64,000 bases of DNA from Clostridium thermopalmarium DSM 5974 (GCF_002995795.1 NZ_PVXN01000053.1:186001-250000), one strand, 5' to 3'; positions 15,815 to 24,876 are shown, counted from the first letter of the stretch. The notes: generated by a model not told the origin, from the letters alone. A program made the numbers and translations.

Positions 15815-16360
15815 ATGAAGAAATATTTAGAGATGTTTATTGCCTTCTTCAAGATCGGAGCTTTCACTATAGGTGGAGGATATGCTATGCTTCCTTTGAT
15901 TGAAAAGGAAGTTGTAGATAGAAAAAGGTGGATAGAAAGAGAAGAGTATCTGGATATGATAGCCCTAGCTCAGTCTGCTCCTGGGCCTATAGCAGTTAAT
16001 ACTTCTGTGTTTGTAGGATATAAAGTAGGGGGAGTCTTAGGAGTTTTTGCAACAACTTTAGGATCAGTTTTACCATCCTTTTTAATAATTTTAATAATAG
16101 CTTCTTTCTTTACAGGTATAAAAGATAATGTTTTTGTAGAAAAAGCTTTTAAAGGAATAAGACCAGCTGTTGTAGCTCTTATTGCAGCACCAGTGATAAA
16201 CATGAGTAAAAGTGCTAAAATTAATAGAAAGACCATACTTATACCTATTGTGGTGACCATCTTAGTAGCCTTTGCAAATATAACTCCTATAATAATCATA
16301 ATAGTTTCAGCCTTAAGTGGTGTTTTTTACATGAGACATATAGGAGGAAATAAAGAATGA
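15815..16360 (+). CDS. Chromate transporter family protein, first half (ChrA N-type)
   Basis: This 181-residue membrane protein with 5-6 predicted segments has the CHR signature FKIGAFTIGGGYAMLPLIEKEVV and AQSAPGPIAVNTSVFVGYK. It is one half of a split short-chain CHR pair; the second half follows with a 4-base overlap. Members export chromate or related oxyanions, but many clostridial ones have no tested substrate. The ribosome binding site is AGGCGGTG. Confidence 0.88.
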   Translation: MKKYLEMFIAFFKIGAFTIGGGYAMLPLIEKEVVDRKRWIEREEYLDMIALAQSAPGPIAVNTSVFVGYKVGGVLGVFATTLGSVLPSFLIILIIASFFTGIKDNVFVEKAFKGIRPAVVALIAAPVINMSKSAKINRKTILIPIVVTILVAFANITPIIIIIVSALSGVFYMRHIGGNKE

Positions 16361-16875
16361 TACTTTTAAGACTTTTTATTACATTTTTTAAAATAGGGCT
16401 TTTTAGCTTTGGTGGAGGATACGCTATGTTGTCAATGATACAACAAGAAGTGGTATCTATACACGAATGGGTTGGGCCTAAAGAATTTGTTGATATGGTG
16501 GCTATTTCTCAAATCACTCCAGGACCTGTTGCTATAAATATGGCTACATATGTAGGATATAAGGTAAATAGTGTGATTGGTTCTTTATTTGCAACTCTTG
16601 GAGTTATAACCCCATCTATAATAATAATGCTCATAATAACACGATTTTTTGTAAAATTTAAAAATAATAAATATGTTGAGCATGCTTTTTTAGGCTTAAG
16701 ACCAGCTACAGTAGGTTTGGTAGCTGCAGCAGCTATATTAGTTGCTTATGGAGCTTTTATAGATTATAAAAGTATACTTATATTCATAGGAGCATTTATA
16801 CTTTCATATAAATATAAGATAGATCCAATACTTATGACTGTAATTGCGGCAGTAGTTGGAGTAATTGTCTACTAA
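16357..16875 (+). CDS. Chromate transporter family protein, second half
   Basis: This 172-residue membrane protein is homologous to its neighbour (FKIGLFSFGGGYAMLSMIQQEVV, SQITPGPVAINMATYVGYK), so the pair arose by gene duplication. The two should act as a heterodimer with antiparallel halves. The ATG overlaps the preceding stop codon, coupling translation. Confidence 0.88.
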   Translation: MILLRLFITFFKIGLFSFGGGYAMLSMIQQEVVSIHEWVGPKEFVDMVAISQITPGPVAINMATYVGYKVNSVIGSLFATLGVITPSIIIMLIITRFFVKFKNNKYVEHAFLGLRPATVGLVAAAAILVAYGAFIDYKSILIFIGAFILSYKYKIDPILMTVIAAVVGVIVY

Positions 16876-16951
16876 ATCATATTATAAACAAATTGCTGCA
16901 TATTTAGATACGATTTAGCACAAACAAGATGCAGAAACATATTTAAATAGA

Positions 16952-16984
16952 ATGAAGGCAGAGGATTGCCTTCATTTTATTTTC
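16952..16984 (+). terminator. Terminator of the chr pair
   Basis: ATGAAGGCA and TGCCTTCAT flank the loop GAGGAT; TTTATTTT follows. Confidence 0.85.
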
Positions 16985-17060
16985 GGATAATACTTTTTTA
17001 ATTTTTAAGATTTATTATAATATATTAAATGAAATCATATTTTAATAGGGAGTTGAGTTT

Positions 17061-17456
17061 ATGTTTTTCTTTGGAGTGTTTGGTGTTTCTACTAGGGAAA
17101 AAGAAATAAGGGAAATAAGCAATAAAATATGTAAAAAATGCGGTGCTATGACTGCATATAAGATGATAAAAACTTACAATGTGTTTCATATATTTTTTAT
17201 TCCTATAATTAAGTGGGGAGAAAAGTATTTTTTAAAGTCACGATGCTGTGACACCATATTTGAGATATCGGGAGAATTAGGTAGAGAGTTAGAACAAGAC
17301 GAAAAAGTGCATATAGACGATAATGAACTTCGTGAAATTTATAGCAACTATAATAATGAATTTTATAATAAAAAAGAGATAAGGTGTAGAAATTGTGGAA
17401 GTGAGGTGGATTCGTCTTTTAAATATTGCCCTAACTGCGGAGAAAAGTTAGGTTAA
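17061..17456 (+). CDS. Zinc-ribbon protein
   Basis: This 131-residue protein has two cysteine clusters. The first, CKKCGA near residue 25, combines with a later RCCD to give a four-Cys site. The second is a C-terminal double zinc ribbon, CRNCGSEVDSSFKYCPNCGEKLG. A hydrophobic stretch (VFHIFFIPIIKW) lies between them. The N-terminal part resembles zinc-ribbon_15-type proteins. Function is unknown; zinc binding is a safe inference, catalysis is not. Confidence 0.75.
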   Translation: MFFFGVFGVSTREKEIREISNKICKKCGAMTAYKMIKTYNVFHIFFIPIIKWGEKYFLKSRCCDTIFEISGELGRELEQDEKVHIDDNELREIYSNYNNEFYNKKEIRCRNCGSEVDSSFKYCPNCGEKLG

Positions 17457-17553
17457 AAATAACCTCATGTCTCTAATAGACATAAAAAAATTGAAGTGAT
17501 ATAATTACACTGTTTCAAATGGTGTCATAAATCAACACTAGAGGAGAGACAAT

Positions 17554-18090
17554 ATGAAAAGGGCAATTATGTTGATATTGGTTACATTTTTACTTGTAGG
17601 ATGTATGACTAATAAAGTAAGCTCTTCTAATGAGGGCATACAGCATAATAATGAACCTGCATCAAAGCCCACATTAAAAAAGCAGCAATATAGTTTTGGA
17701 CCTATGGCAGACTTATCTAGAATAGATGATTCCACGAAGCAAGAACTTCAAAATTATTTAGATAAGCTGGGAGATCCACCTGCAGATAGAATAACTTTTA
17801 ATGGAATAAGTGCATTTTATAATGAGGATGGTTCCCTTCTTGTGGACCTATTCATTAGAAATGGATATTCTTATTCTGTGTTTAACTTAGAAGCTACATT
17901 AGATATAATAAAAGATGGTAAGATTATTGCATCAGCACCTTTTTATTTTAATGTACAGGACTTTGGAGAACTTCCTCCGAATGTTTCAAGACCTTGGACT
18001 ATATTATATTATCCTGAGGATATAAAGTTTAAGGAAAATCAACTTATGGATTTTGATATAAAGGTTAATAATCTCCAGTATGAATATTAG
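17554..18090 (+). CDS. SLAP-domain lipoprotein
   Basis: This 178-residue lipoprotein has the signal peptide MKRAIMLILVTFLLVGC, whose LVGC lipobox places the lipidated Cys at residue 17. A polar linker follows, then a SLAP-like beta domain (about 85-178) with FIRNGYSYSVFNLEATLDII and FGELPPNVSRPWTILYYPED. SLAP domains occur in Gram-positive surface proteins; the ligand is unknown. GAGGAGAG precedes the ATG. The oxidoreductase gene downstream is separated by 23 bases and may be co-transcribed. Confidence 0.75.
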   Translation: MKRAIMLILVTFLLVGCMTNKVSSSNEGIQHNNEPASKPTLKKQQYSFGPMADLSRIDDSTKQELQNYLDKLGDPPADRITFNGISAFYNEDGSLLVDLFIRNGYSYSVFNLEATLDIIKDGKIIASAPFYFNVQDFGELPPNVSRPWTILYYPEDIKFKENQLMDFDIKVNNLQYEY

Positions 18091-18113
18091 GCATGTAAAT
18101 GGGGGGATTTTAA

Positions 18114-19094
18114 ATGTATGAATACGATGTAGTAATAGTTGGAGGAGGACCAGCAGGGCTTGCGGCAGCTATAAGAGTTAAAGAACTTGGAATTAGCAAA
18201 ATTTTGATATTAGAAAAAGAAGAATGTCTTGGAGGAACATTAAACCAATGTATACATAGCGGTTTTGGAGAAGAAATTTTTGGAGAAGAAATTACAGGTC
18301 CCGAATATGCTGAAAAATTTATAAAGCAAGTTAAAAAGATGGGAATAGAATATAAGCTGAACACTACTGTATTTGACTTTAACAGGGATAAGACAATATG
18401 GGCAGTTAATGAAGAAGATGGCATAATGGAGATAAAACCAAAGGCTGTAATTTTAGCTACAGGGTGTAGGGAAAAGCCAAGAGGAGCAATAAACATAGCA
18501 GGGAGTAAAAGTGCAGGAATATATACTGCAGGAATGGTGCAAAAGTTTGTTAATATAGAAGGATATATGCCTGGAAAGGAAATAATTATTGTAGGTTCTG
18601 GAAAGGTAGCTCTTATTATGGCAAGAAGGCTTATTTTAGAAGGAGCTAACGTTAAAGCTGTAGTAGAAGAAGCATCTACTCTTAAAGCTTCTGAAAAGTA
18701 TATAGCAGAGTGTTTAGAAGATTTTAATATACCTATAAAACTATCTTATACAATAATAGGTTTAGATGGAAAAGATAGAGTTGAAGGAATAACCATTGCA
18801 AAGGTTGATGAAAATAAGAATCCAATAGAAGGAACTGAGGAATATATTCCTTGTGATACGGTACTATTATCTGTGGAAATTTCTCCAGAAAATGAGCTCG
18901 TAAAGAAAGCTAAAATTGAAATTTCTGAAGAAACAAGAGGACCTAAAGTAGATTGCAATATGGAAACAGAGTTAGAGGGAGTATATGCTTGTGGTGATTT
19001 GCTTTATGCACATGAGGAAGTAGATGAAATAACTTTAGAAGGGTATAAAGCTGCAGAAGGCGCAGCAAATTATATTAAATCAAGATTGAACTAA
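18114..19094 (+). CDS. NAD(P)/FAD-dependent oxidoreductase (GlpA/TrxB-like)
   Basis: This 326-residue flavoprotein has an N-terminal FAD site GGGPAGLAAA (about 10-19) followed by EKEECLGGTLNQCIHSGFG. A second dinucleotide fold, IIIVGSGKVALIMARRL, starts near residue 160. The C-terminal FAD motif is GVYACGDLLYAHEEVDEI. The GGTLNQCIHSGFG stretch is shared with clostridial oxidoreductases found next to DUF1667 and glycerol-3-phosphate genes. Here those partners are missing, and the protein is shorter than the ~410 residues common in that group, so the substrate is open. Confidence 0.8.
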   Translation: MYEYDVVIVGGGPAGLAAAIRVKELGISKILILEKEECLGGTLNQCIHSGFGEEIFGEEITGPEYAEKFIKQVKKMGIEYKLNTTVFDFNRDKTIWAVNEEDGIMEIKPKAVILATGCREKPRGAINIAGSKSAGIYTAGMVQKFVNIEGYMPGKEIIIVGSGKVALIMARRLILEGANVKAVVEEASTLKASEKYIAECLEDFNIPIKLSYTIIGLDGKDRVEGITIAKVDENKNPIEGTEEYIPCDTVLLSVEISPENELVKKAKIEISEETRGPKVDCNMETELEGVYACGDLLYAHEEVDEITLEGYKAAEGAANYIKSRLN

Positions 19095-19125
19095 AATGCC
19101 TAAGGGTGTGCCCTTAGGCATTTTT
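19093..19125. terminator. Bidirectional terminator
   Basis: AAATGCCTAAGGG (19094-19106) and CCCTTAGGCATTT (19111-19123) around TGTG, with A-run left and T-run right. It serves both the oxidoreductase (+) and the RusA-like gene (-). Confidence 0.9.
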
Positions 19126-19747
19126 AGAAGGCTTTTTTGAAACATGACTTACATATCAATGTTTTGCCTTTATTTGCAGAAATAATTTCATTGCTATTTT
19201 TTATGACTTTACCACAAATTGCACAAGTGCTATGAAATTCATCTATGGATTTAGGTTTAATATTTTTTACTCCTTGAGATTTTTTATTAGCAGGAGGTTC
19301 ATATTCTATAGGTTCATCTCTGAACTCCTTTTGACCAATCTCGTAATTCATAAAATATGTACTTTCTCCAAAGAGCTCTAATTCAAATCGTGGATTTTCA
19401 GAGTCATAATATTCTTCTATTATAAGTCTTCTGATTTGAGCATCGTTTATAATAAGTCCGCTTTTTTCAATTCCATCAAAAATACTCTTAGGTATATTTG
19501 TTGTATCAGGATGTCTTTTTTTACTTTTATAATAAACCTTTAGGACTGCAATTAAGGATTCTGTAAGAAATACATTAGGATTTTGTAGCCTTGCAACGTA
19601 GGCTATCTCTTCTTCGTATAAAGCATATCTATCATGATATTTACCAGAATTATAAGGAAGAATAGATCTGCCGCTTGAATTAGAAAGCTTAAAGTTAGAT
19701 TTTGAAATAGGAGAACCATTCACAACTACTTTTGCATAAGGTTTCAT
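19124..19747 (-). CDS. RusA-like Holliday junction resolvase with C-terminal zinc ribbon
   Basis: This is a 207-residue protein. Residues 1-125 carry the RusA pattern: GSPISKSNFKLS at the start and HPDTTNIPKSIFDGIEKSGLIINDAQIRRL, where the acidic residues that bind metal sit. After a Pro/Lys linker, a zinc ribbon CAICGK ... CKSCFKKAF ends the protein. Classical RusA is about 120 residues and phage-borne; this one is longer, lies outside the prophage, and has gained a metal-binding tail. Nuclease activity on branched DNA is inferred. Confidence 0.75.
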   Translation of the reverse strand: MKPYAKVVVNGSPISKSNFKLSNSSGRSILPYNSGKYHDRYALYEEEIAYVARLQNPNVFLTESLIAVLKVYYKSKKRHPDTTNIPKSIFDGIEKSGLIINDAQIRRLIIEEYYDSENPRFELELFGESTYFMNYEIGQKEFRDEPIEYEPPANKKSQGVKNIKPKSIDEFHSTCAICGKVIKNSNEIISANKGKTLICKSCFKKAF

Positions 19748-19886
19748 TTATATCAACCCCCTTTTAGAGTCAGATAATATTATAACACAGCGCAGTAAGG
19801 TTGCTAATACCTTATTGGTGAGGTATAATTAGTTCTGAAATTTGTCAATAATAAGATTAGTGTTTAAAAGCGAAAGAGGGAAAAAA

Positions 19887-20912
19887 ATGATTAAAGATAT
19901 AAAGATTCTTGCTATAGAAACTAGCTGTGATGAAACTGCAGCGGCGGTTGTAGTTAATGGAAGAGAGGTATTATCTAACATAATATCTTCTCAAATAGAT
20001 ATACATACTAAATTTGGAGGAGTAGTACCTGAAGTTGCATCCAGAAAGCATATAGAAGCTATAGGAATAGTAGTAGAAAGAGCATTAGAGAAAGCTGATG
20101 TTACATTAGAAGATATAGATGCTGTAGCTGTTACTTATGGTCCAGGATTAGTAGGGGCATTGCTAGTAGGAGTTCAATATGCTAAAGGACTTTCTTATGG
20201 ACTAAAAAAACCTCTAATAGGAGTAAATCATATTGAAGGACACATAAGCGCTAATTTTATACAATATAAAGATTTAGAGCCTCCATTTGTGTGTCTTGTA
20301 GTTTCAGGAGGGCATACTTTTGTAGTATATATGAAAGACTATGGCGAATTTGAAGTATTAGGACAAACAAGGGATGATGCTGCAGGAGAAGCTTTTGATA
20401 AGGTAGCAAGAGCTATAGGGCTTGGATATCCTGGAGGGCCTAAAATAGATAAAATATCAAGAGAAGGAAATGAAGAAGCTATAGCTTTTCCAAGAGCTAA
20501 TTTTCATGATAAGGATTCTTTGGATTTTTCTTTTAGCGGAATAAAATCAGCAGTTCTGAATTATCTTAATAAGATGAATATAAAAGGCGAAGAAATAAAT
20601 AGAGCAGATATAGCAGCTTCTTTTCAAAAAGCTGTGGTAGACGTATTGGTTGATAATGCAATAAAGGCATGCAAACTTAAAAGAGTAGATAAAATAGCCA
20701 TAGCAGGAGGCGTTGCTTCAAATTCTCATTTAAGGGAAAGTATGGTAAAAGAAGGGGATAAGAATGGAATAAAAGTACTTTTTCCAGATCCAATCTTGTG
20801 TACAGATAATGCAGCCATGATTGGAAGCGCTGCGTATTTTGAATTTTTAAAGGAAAGAATAGCACCATTAGAGTTAAATGCTATACCTAATTTAAAATTA
20901 GGAGAAAGATAA
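19887..20912 (+). CDS. tsaD: tRNA N6-adenosine threonylcarbamoyltransferase
   Basis: This 341-residue protein transfers threonylcarbamoyl to A37 of ANN-decoding tRNAs, acting with TsaB, TsaE and TsaC. The ASKHA/Kae1 motifs are visible: [15 protein letters not shown] at the N-terminus, the HIEGH iron-binding histidines, and [12 protein letters not shown]. Its length is standard. I chose ATG 19887 with AGAGGG upstream, because the in-frame ATG at 19842 would add 15 residues unlike the family. Confidence 0.96.
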   Translation: MIKDIKILAIETSCDETAAAVVVNGREVLSNIISSQIDIHTKFGGVVPEVASRKHIEAIGIVVERALEKADVTLEDIDAVAVTYGPGLVGALLVGVQYAKGLSYGLKKPLIGVNHIEGHISANFIQYKDLEPPFVCLVVSGGHTFVVYMKDYGEFEVLGQTRDDAAGEAFDKVARAIGLGYPGGPKIDKISREGNEEAIAFPRANFHDKDSLDFSFSGIKSAVLNYLNKMNIKGEEINRADIAASFQKAVVDVLVDNAIKACKLKRVDKIAIAGGVASNSHLRESMVKEGDKNGIKVLFPDPILCTDNAAMIGSAAYFEFLKERIAPLELNAIPNLKLGER

Positions 20913-20982
20913 TAATGAATGAAAACAGGTTTTGCTTTAATTTTTATCAACTATTATAGTTTAAAAATTAAGATTTAAAGGT

Positions 20983-21036
20983 TTAGGCTGTATTTGAAGA
21001 AATGTTTTTATAAACACTTTTTCAGATACAGCCTAA
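20983..21036 (+). terminator. Long hairpin after tsaD
   Basis: TTAGGCTGTAT and ATACAGCCTAA bound an imperfect 54-base stem-loop. No long T-run follows, so it may stabilise the mRNA end rather than terminate. Confidence 0.5.
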
Positions 21037-21174
21037 TTTAATAAGCGGATAAAGGAAAATGTTGTTATAAAAGATACTTTATATAGCAAATAAAATGTTT
21101 TATAATAGTATTAAGAAATTGGAAGGTTAAGGAGAGTATAGTATAATTAGAGTATCAGGAGGATGATATAAATT

Positions 21175-21609
21175 TTGCAGAAGGTATTAATTATAAATGA
21201 TTGTAAGCTCGAAGGAATTATAATGAAAGATTTATTACAAAGTCTAGGATATGATGTAAAGATATCAAATGAATATGATGCTATAACACAGGTGGAAGAA
21301 TATTTACCGAGTATAGTTATCGCAAATTTCATTATGAAAAAAGTAACAGGAGATAAGCTTATAGAAAAAATAAAAAAGGTTAAACCTGATACTTGGTGCA
21401 TACTATCCTCCAGTAATTCAATAAATTTAGAAAGTTATAGAGCATTTAATGTGGATGCAGTAATGCAAACACCTATAAGTGAGGAAAAGCTTAAAGATGC
21501 ACTGAATATCAAAAAGATGATTAAGTTTTGCCCTTATTGTGGTGAAAATCTAAAGGAAATAAAAAGAGCAATAATATATTGCCCTAATTGTGGAGAAAAA
21601 TTGCAATAA
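21175..21609 (+). CDS. Degenerate receiver-domain protein with zinc ribbon
   Basis: This is a 144-residue protein. Residues 1-110 fold like a CheY receiver (VLIINDCKLEG start, DLLQSLGYDVKIS). The phosphoacceptor Asp is replaced by Asn51 (IVIANFIM), and the conserved Lys near the end of the fold is missing (MQTPI). A C-terminal zinc ribbon follows (CPYCGENLKEIKRAIIYCPNCGEKLQ). The start is TTG 21175, 12 bases after AGGAGG. It probably acts as a phosphorylation-independent adaptor; no histidine kinase lies nearby. Confidence 0.7.
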   Translation: MQKVLIINDCKLEGIIMKDLLQSLGYDVKISNEYDAITQVEEYLPSIVIANFIMKKVTGDKLIEKIKKVKPDTWCILSSSNSINLESYRAFNVDAVMQTPISEEKLKDALNIKKMIKFCPYCGENLKEIKRAIIYCPNCGEKLQ

Positions 21610-21634
21610 AAATGCACAGCATTTTTATTAAGTG
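21605..21634 (+). terminator. Terminator of the pseudo-receiver gene
   Basis: AATAAAAATGC (21605-21615), loop ACA, GCATTTTTATT (21619-21629). Confidence 0.75.
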
Positions 21635-21655
21635 GATAGTGTTGAACAAGTAATT

Positions 21656-21764
21656 AGAAGCCCTTGTATTTCTGAATTTAAAACACCGTAAAAACCTTCT
21701 ATTGTCTAAACAATAGTTAGCTTAGGAGGTTTAGAGGGTTAAATTCAGAAATATTAGAGCTTCT
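21656..21764. repeat. Large imperfect inverted repeat
   Basis: Arms 21656-21681 and 21739-21764 match in 23 of 26 positions (AGAAGC ... TTTCTGAATTTAA). The 57-base centre holds a second hairpin, CTATTGT-CTAA-ACAATAG. The right arm continues into the dispersed repeat at 21746-21834, so the two probably form one MITE-like element. Confidence 0.7.
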
Positions 21765-21834
21765 TTGCGTAGTGAATCTTTCCTAAATGCAAATCTCATA
21801 TGGAATGTTCAATATTAAAGATTGTCACAATTTA
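21746..21834 (-). repeat. Dispersed repeat, copy 1
   Basis: Read on the minus strand, 85 of 89 bases match 61008-61096. It lies between convergent genes (pseudo-receiver and ABC-F). Confidence 0.9.
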
Positions 21835-21837
21835 TTG

Positions 21838-23757
21838 CTATTCTTCAATAAGTTCTTCCCATTCTGTATATAGTTCTTCAAGTTTAGCTTGACATCTTGC
21901 GATTTCTTTGTTCACTGCTTCGCTCTTTTCAGGGTTAGAATATACTTCTTCAAGGCAAAGTTGTTGATTCAAATTTTCTATGTTTTCTTCCAAGGAGGAA
22001 ATAGTCTCTTCTAGATTTTTTATTTTTAGTTTCTTTTGCTTTTGTAATTTTTCTTCTTCTCTTTTCTTTTTCTTTTCATATTGTATTTGAGTTTTTGTTT
22101 TGCCTTCAACCTCCTCTAATTCTTGAAATCTTAGAGGATTTTTCTTCTTTTCTACATAGTAGCTATAATTTCCAAGAAAGGTTTTTATGCCATCATCATT
22201 TAGTTCATGTATTTTTTCTACAATCTTATTTAAGAAATATCTATCGTGGGATATAACTAAAACAGTTCCATCATAATTTGATAGAGCATCTTCTAAGGCT
22301 TCACGAGACATTATATCTAAATGATTTGTAGGTTCGTCAAGAAGAAGAAAATTAGCTTTCGATAACATAAGTTTTAGAAGATTTATTCTGCATTTTTCTC
22401 CTCCACTTAGAGTGGAAATTTTCTTAAATACATCATCACCTGTAAACAAAAAAGCGGCAAGAGCATTTCGAATTTGGGTAGTAGTCATATTAGGAAAGTC
22501 ATCCCAAACCTCATCTAAAATTGTCTTATCAGGGTTAAGATTAGATTGTTCCTGGTCATAGTAGCCGATAAATACGTTTTTTCCTAAAGTGCAGGTACCT
22601 GTGTCACTTTCTACTTTATTCATGATTATTTTAAATAAAGTGGTTTTTCCACGACCATTTTCACCAATTAAAGCTGTTTGTTCTCCACGTTTGATATCTA
22701 AATTCAGATTTTTAAATAGCAGTCTATCTCCATAAGATTTAGATAGGTTTTCAACATGAAGAATATCATTTCCACTCTTTATTTGAGTTTCAAATTTAAT
22801 TTTGGCTCGTTTATTATTGGCAATTGGAGCTTCTATTCTTTCAATTTTATCTAAAGCTTTTTGTCTACTTTCAGCTGCCCTAATGCTTTTTTCTCTATTG
22901 AAAGAACGATATCTTTCAATAATTTCTTCTTGGCGTTTTATTTCAGCTTGTTGAATGTTATAAGCTTTTAATTGATCTTCATACTCTTTTTTCTTTAATT
23001 CAATAAAAGCAGTGTAATTTCCATTATAGGATTTGATGGTTCCATTTGATAATTCAAAGATCTTTGTAGCAATGGAATCAAGAAAATATCTATCATGAGA
23101 TATAATTATAATCGTTCCTTTATATGTTTTTAGGTACTCTTCAAGCCATTCTATAGCTTCTAGATCTAAGTGGTTAGTTGGCTCATCAAGTAGGAGAATT
23201 TCTGGATTTGAGAGTAACAGTTTACATAGGGCAACTCTGGTTTTCTGGCCGCCGCTTAAAATGCTTATGGGCTTATCATAGTCATCTTCAGTAAAGCCCA
23301 GCCCTTTTAATACTTTGCTTAGTTCGCCTTTATAAGAATATCCTCCTCTGTTATTGTATAATTCATAAGAAGTTGTATAATCCTTAATGATCTTATTATG
23401 ATATTCTTCATTTTCGTGATCATAAGGCTTATTCATTTCTTCTTCTAATTTTCTAAGCTTGCTTTCCAAGTTTAAAAGATCTTGAAATACAGATATAGTT
23501 TCTGTATAAATAGAATTAGATGACTCTAAAGAAAGATGCTGTGATAAATAACCTATTTTCTTATTTTTATCAATAAATATATCACCGCTGTCTGCATCAA
23601 GTTGCTTAGTCAATATTTTAAACAAAGTAGACTTGCCTGCTCCATTAGGACCAACTAAGCCTATGCGTTCTCCTTCATTTATATTAAAGGTTATATTTTT
23701 TAAAACCACATTTATTCCATAACTTTTTTGTATATCCTTGCAGCTCAAAACTATCAT
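21838..23757 (-). CDS. ABC-F family ATPase (YdiF/Uup-like)
   Basis: This 639-residue cytosolic protein has two ABC ATPase domains and no membrane part. Domain 1 has Walker A GPNGAGKST near residue 37 and signature LSGGQKTRVALCKLLL. Domain 2 has Walker A GENGRGKTT near residue 358 and signature LSGGEKCRINLLKLML. An arm and linker lie between them, and a charged coiled-coil tail (KKKKREEEKLQKQKK) ends the protein. ABC-F proteins act on the ribosome E site; some confer antibiotic protection. I read ATG 23757 as the start (GAGGAAGGTG upstream) rather than GTG 23766. Confidence 0.9.
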   Translation of the reverse strand: MIVLSCKDIQKSYGINVVLKNITFNINEGERIGLVGPNGAGKSTLFKILTKQLDADSGDIFIDKNKKIGYLSQHLSLESSNSIYTETISVFQDLLNLESKLRKLEEEMNKPYDHENEEYHNKIIKDYTTSYELYNNRGGYSYKGELSKVLKGLGFTEDDYDKPISILSGGQKTRVALCKLLLSNPEILLLDEPTNHLDLEAIEWLEEYLKTYKGTIIIISHDRYFLDSIATKIFELSNGTIKSYNGNYTAFIELKKKEYEDQLKAYNIQQAEIKRQEEIIERYRSFNREKSIRAAESRQKALDKIERIEAPIANNKRAKIKFETQIKSGNDILHVENLSKSYGDRLLFKNLNLDIKRGEQTALIGENGRGKTTLFKIIMNKVESDTGTCTLGKNVFIGYYDQEQSNLNPDKTILDEVWDDFPNMTTTQIRNALAAFLFTGDDVFKKISTLSGGEKCRINLLKLMLSKANFLLLDEPTNHLDIMSREALEDALSNYDGTVLVISHDRYFLNKIVEKIHELNDDGIKTFLGNYSYYVEKKKNPLRFQELEEVEGKTKTQIQYEKKKKREEEKLQKQKKLKIKNLEETISSLEENIENLNQQLCLEEVYSNPEKSEAVNKEIARCQAKLEELYTEWEELIEE

Positions 23758-24092
23758 TGTATTCACCTTCCTCAGTATATTGTACTATGGAAAGTATGTT
23801 TTTTGTAGTGTAAATTTATTTTACCTGTTTAAAGATAGTATAGAGCTTAATAGGTAGTTAATATTTTAACAAGAATATATAAAAGATGTATATAATTATA
23901 AGGAAAATATAGAATAAAAGTAGAAAATAAATTTATATTGGTTTTGTTATGATTAAGACACAAGTTTTTTACTCTGAAGGATTATTGTATTAATAAATTA
24001 AGTATAGTAAAATAGTTGATAATACGATATATTGATATACATATTGAAAATAGTCAGAGATTAGAAATAGACATTAATAAGGAGGGTAAGAC
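23758..24092. other. Intergenic region upstream of rex
   Basis: These 335 AT-rich bases hold no gene. A promoter TTGTAT (23985-23990), 17 bases, TAAAAT (24008-24013) is placed to transcribe rex. The spacer (TTAATAAATTAAG) resembles the Rex box of the alcohol dehydrogenase gene but matches only about 10 of 14 defined positions, so autoregulation is a weak guess. Confidence 0.4.
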
Positions 24093-24728
24093 GTGGATAG
24101 AAAAAGTAATGTTTCAATGGCTGTTATAAGAAGATTGCCTAAATATCAGAGGTACTTAAGAGAACTTATGGAAAATGATGTCGATAGAATTTCTTCAAAA
24201 GAACTGAGTGAAAAAATAGGATTTACTGCTTCTCAAATTCGTCAAGACCTTAATAACTTCGGAGATTTTGGACAGCAAGGCTATGGCTACAATGTAAAAG
24301 ATTTATATAAAGAAATCGTAAAAATACTTGGACTAGGAGAAGAATACAACATTGTAATAATAGGAGCTGGAAATATAGGTCAGGCAATAGCTAATTATAA
24401 TTTTGATAAGTTGGGATTTTTACTTAAAGGAATTTTTGATGTTAACCCTAAGCTAATAGGGTTGAAAATAAAAGATGTTGAAATAAAAGATATAGATGAT
24501 TTAGAGGAAACTTTACAAAATAATAGAATAGATATAGGTGTTATTTGTGTTCCAAGCACTAATGCTCAAAGTGTTTGTGATATTCTTGTGGCTAATGGAG
24601 TAAAAGGTATATGGAATTTTGCACCAGTTGATTTGCATGTTACAGATGGTGTAGCCGTTGAAAATGTTCACCTAAGCGAAAGTTTGCTTACTTTGACATA
24701 TATGTTGAAAGATATGAAACATCAGTAA
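24093..24728 (+). CDS. rex: Redox-sensing transcriptional repressor Rex
   Basis: This 211-residue repressor binds operators when NADH/NAD+ is low and releases them when NADH rises. An N-terminal winged helix (residues 1-80, SSKELSEKIGFTASQIRQDLNNFG) is followed by a Rossmann domain with IIGAGNIGQAIANY near residue 90 and the GIFDVNPKLIG loop. It starts at GTG 24093 behind GGAGGG. It lies directly upstream of crt-bcd-etf-hbd, and Rex-like boxes occur before crt1, the alcohol dehydrogenase and the hydrogenase in this window. Confidence 0.97.
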   Translation: MDRKSNVSMAVIRRLPKYQRYLRELMENDVDRISSKELSEKIGFTASQIRQDLNNFGDFGQQGYGYNVKDLYKEIVKILGLGEEYNIVIIGAGNIGQAIANYNFDKLGFLLKGIFDVNPKLIGLKIKDVEIKDIDDLEETLQNNRIDIGVICVPSTNAQSVCDILVANGVKGIWNFAPVDLHVTDGVAVENVHLSESLLTLTYMLKDMKHQ

Positions 24729-24755
24729 TATGACAAAAATTTTAGGAACTTTTTA

Positions 24756-24803
24756 AAAATAACTATTATTTTTATTGAAAAATAGAAATAATAGTTATAT
24801 AAT
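24756..24803 (+). promoter_or_regulatory. Hairpin and promoter between rex and crt1
   Basis: A 13-base perfect inverted repeat (ATAACTATTATTT and AAATAATAGTTAT) encloses TTGAAA (24775-24780), which with TATAAT (24798-24803) makes a 17-spaced promoter. The likely RNA start is near 24810, leaving about 100 bases of leader before crt1. Confidence 0.6.
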
Positions 24804-24858
24804 TATAAATGTGGGTTTTGTCTCGAAGGCGATATGCCTAAAAATTTTTTATACCTAA

Positions 24859-24876
24859 TTGTTATGATATTAACAA
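24859..24876 (+). promoter_or_regulatory. Rex operator upstream of crt1
   Basis: TTGTTATGATATTAACAA matches 13 of the 14 defined positions of the clostridial Rex box TTGTTAANNNNTTAACAA. It lies about 50 bases downstream of the predicted RNA start, so Rex may act there as a roadblock, or a second promoter exists. Confidence 0.8.
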
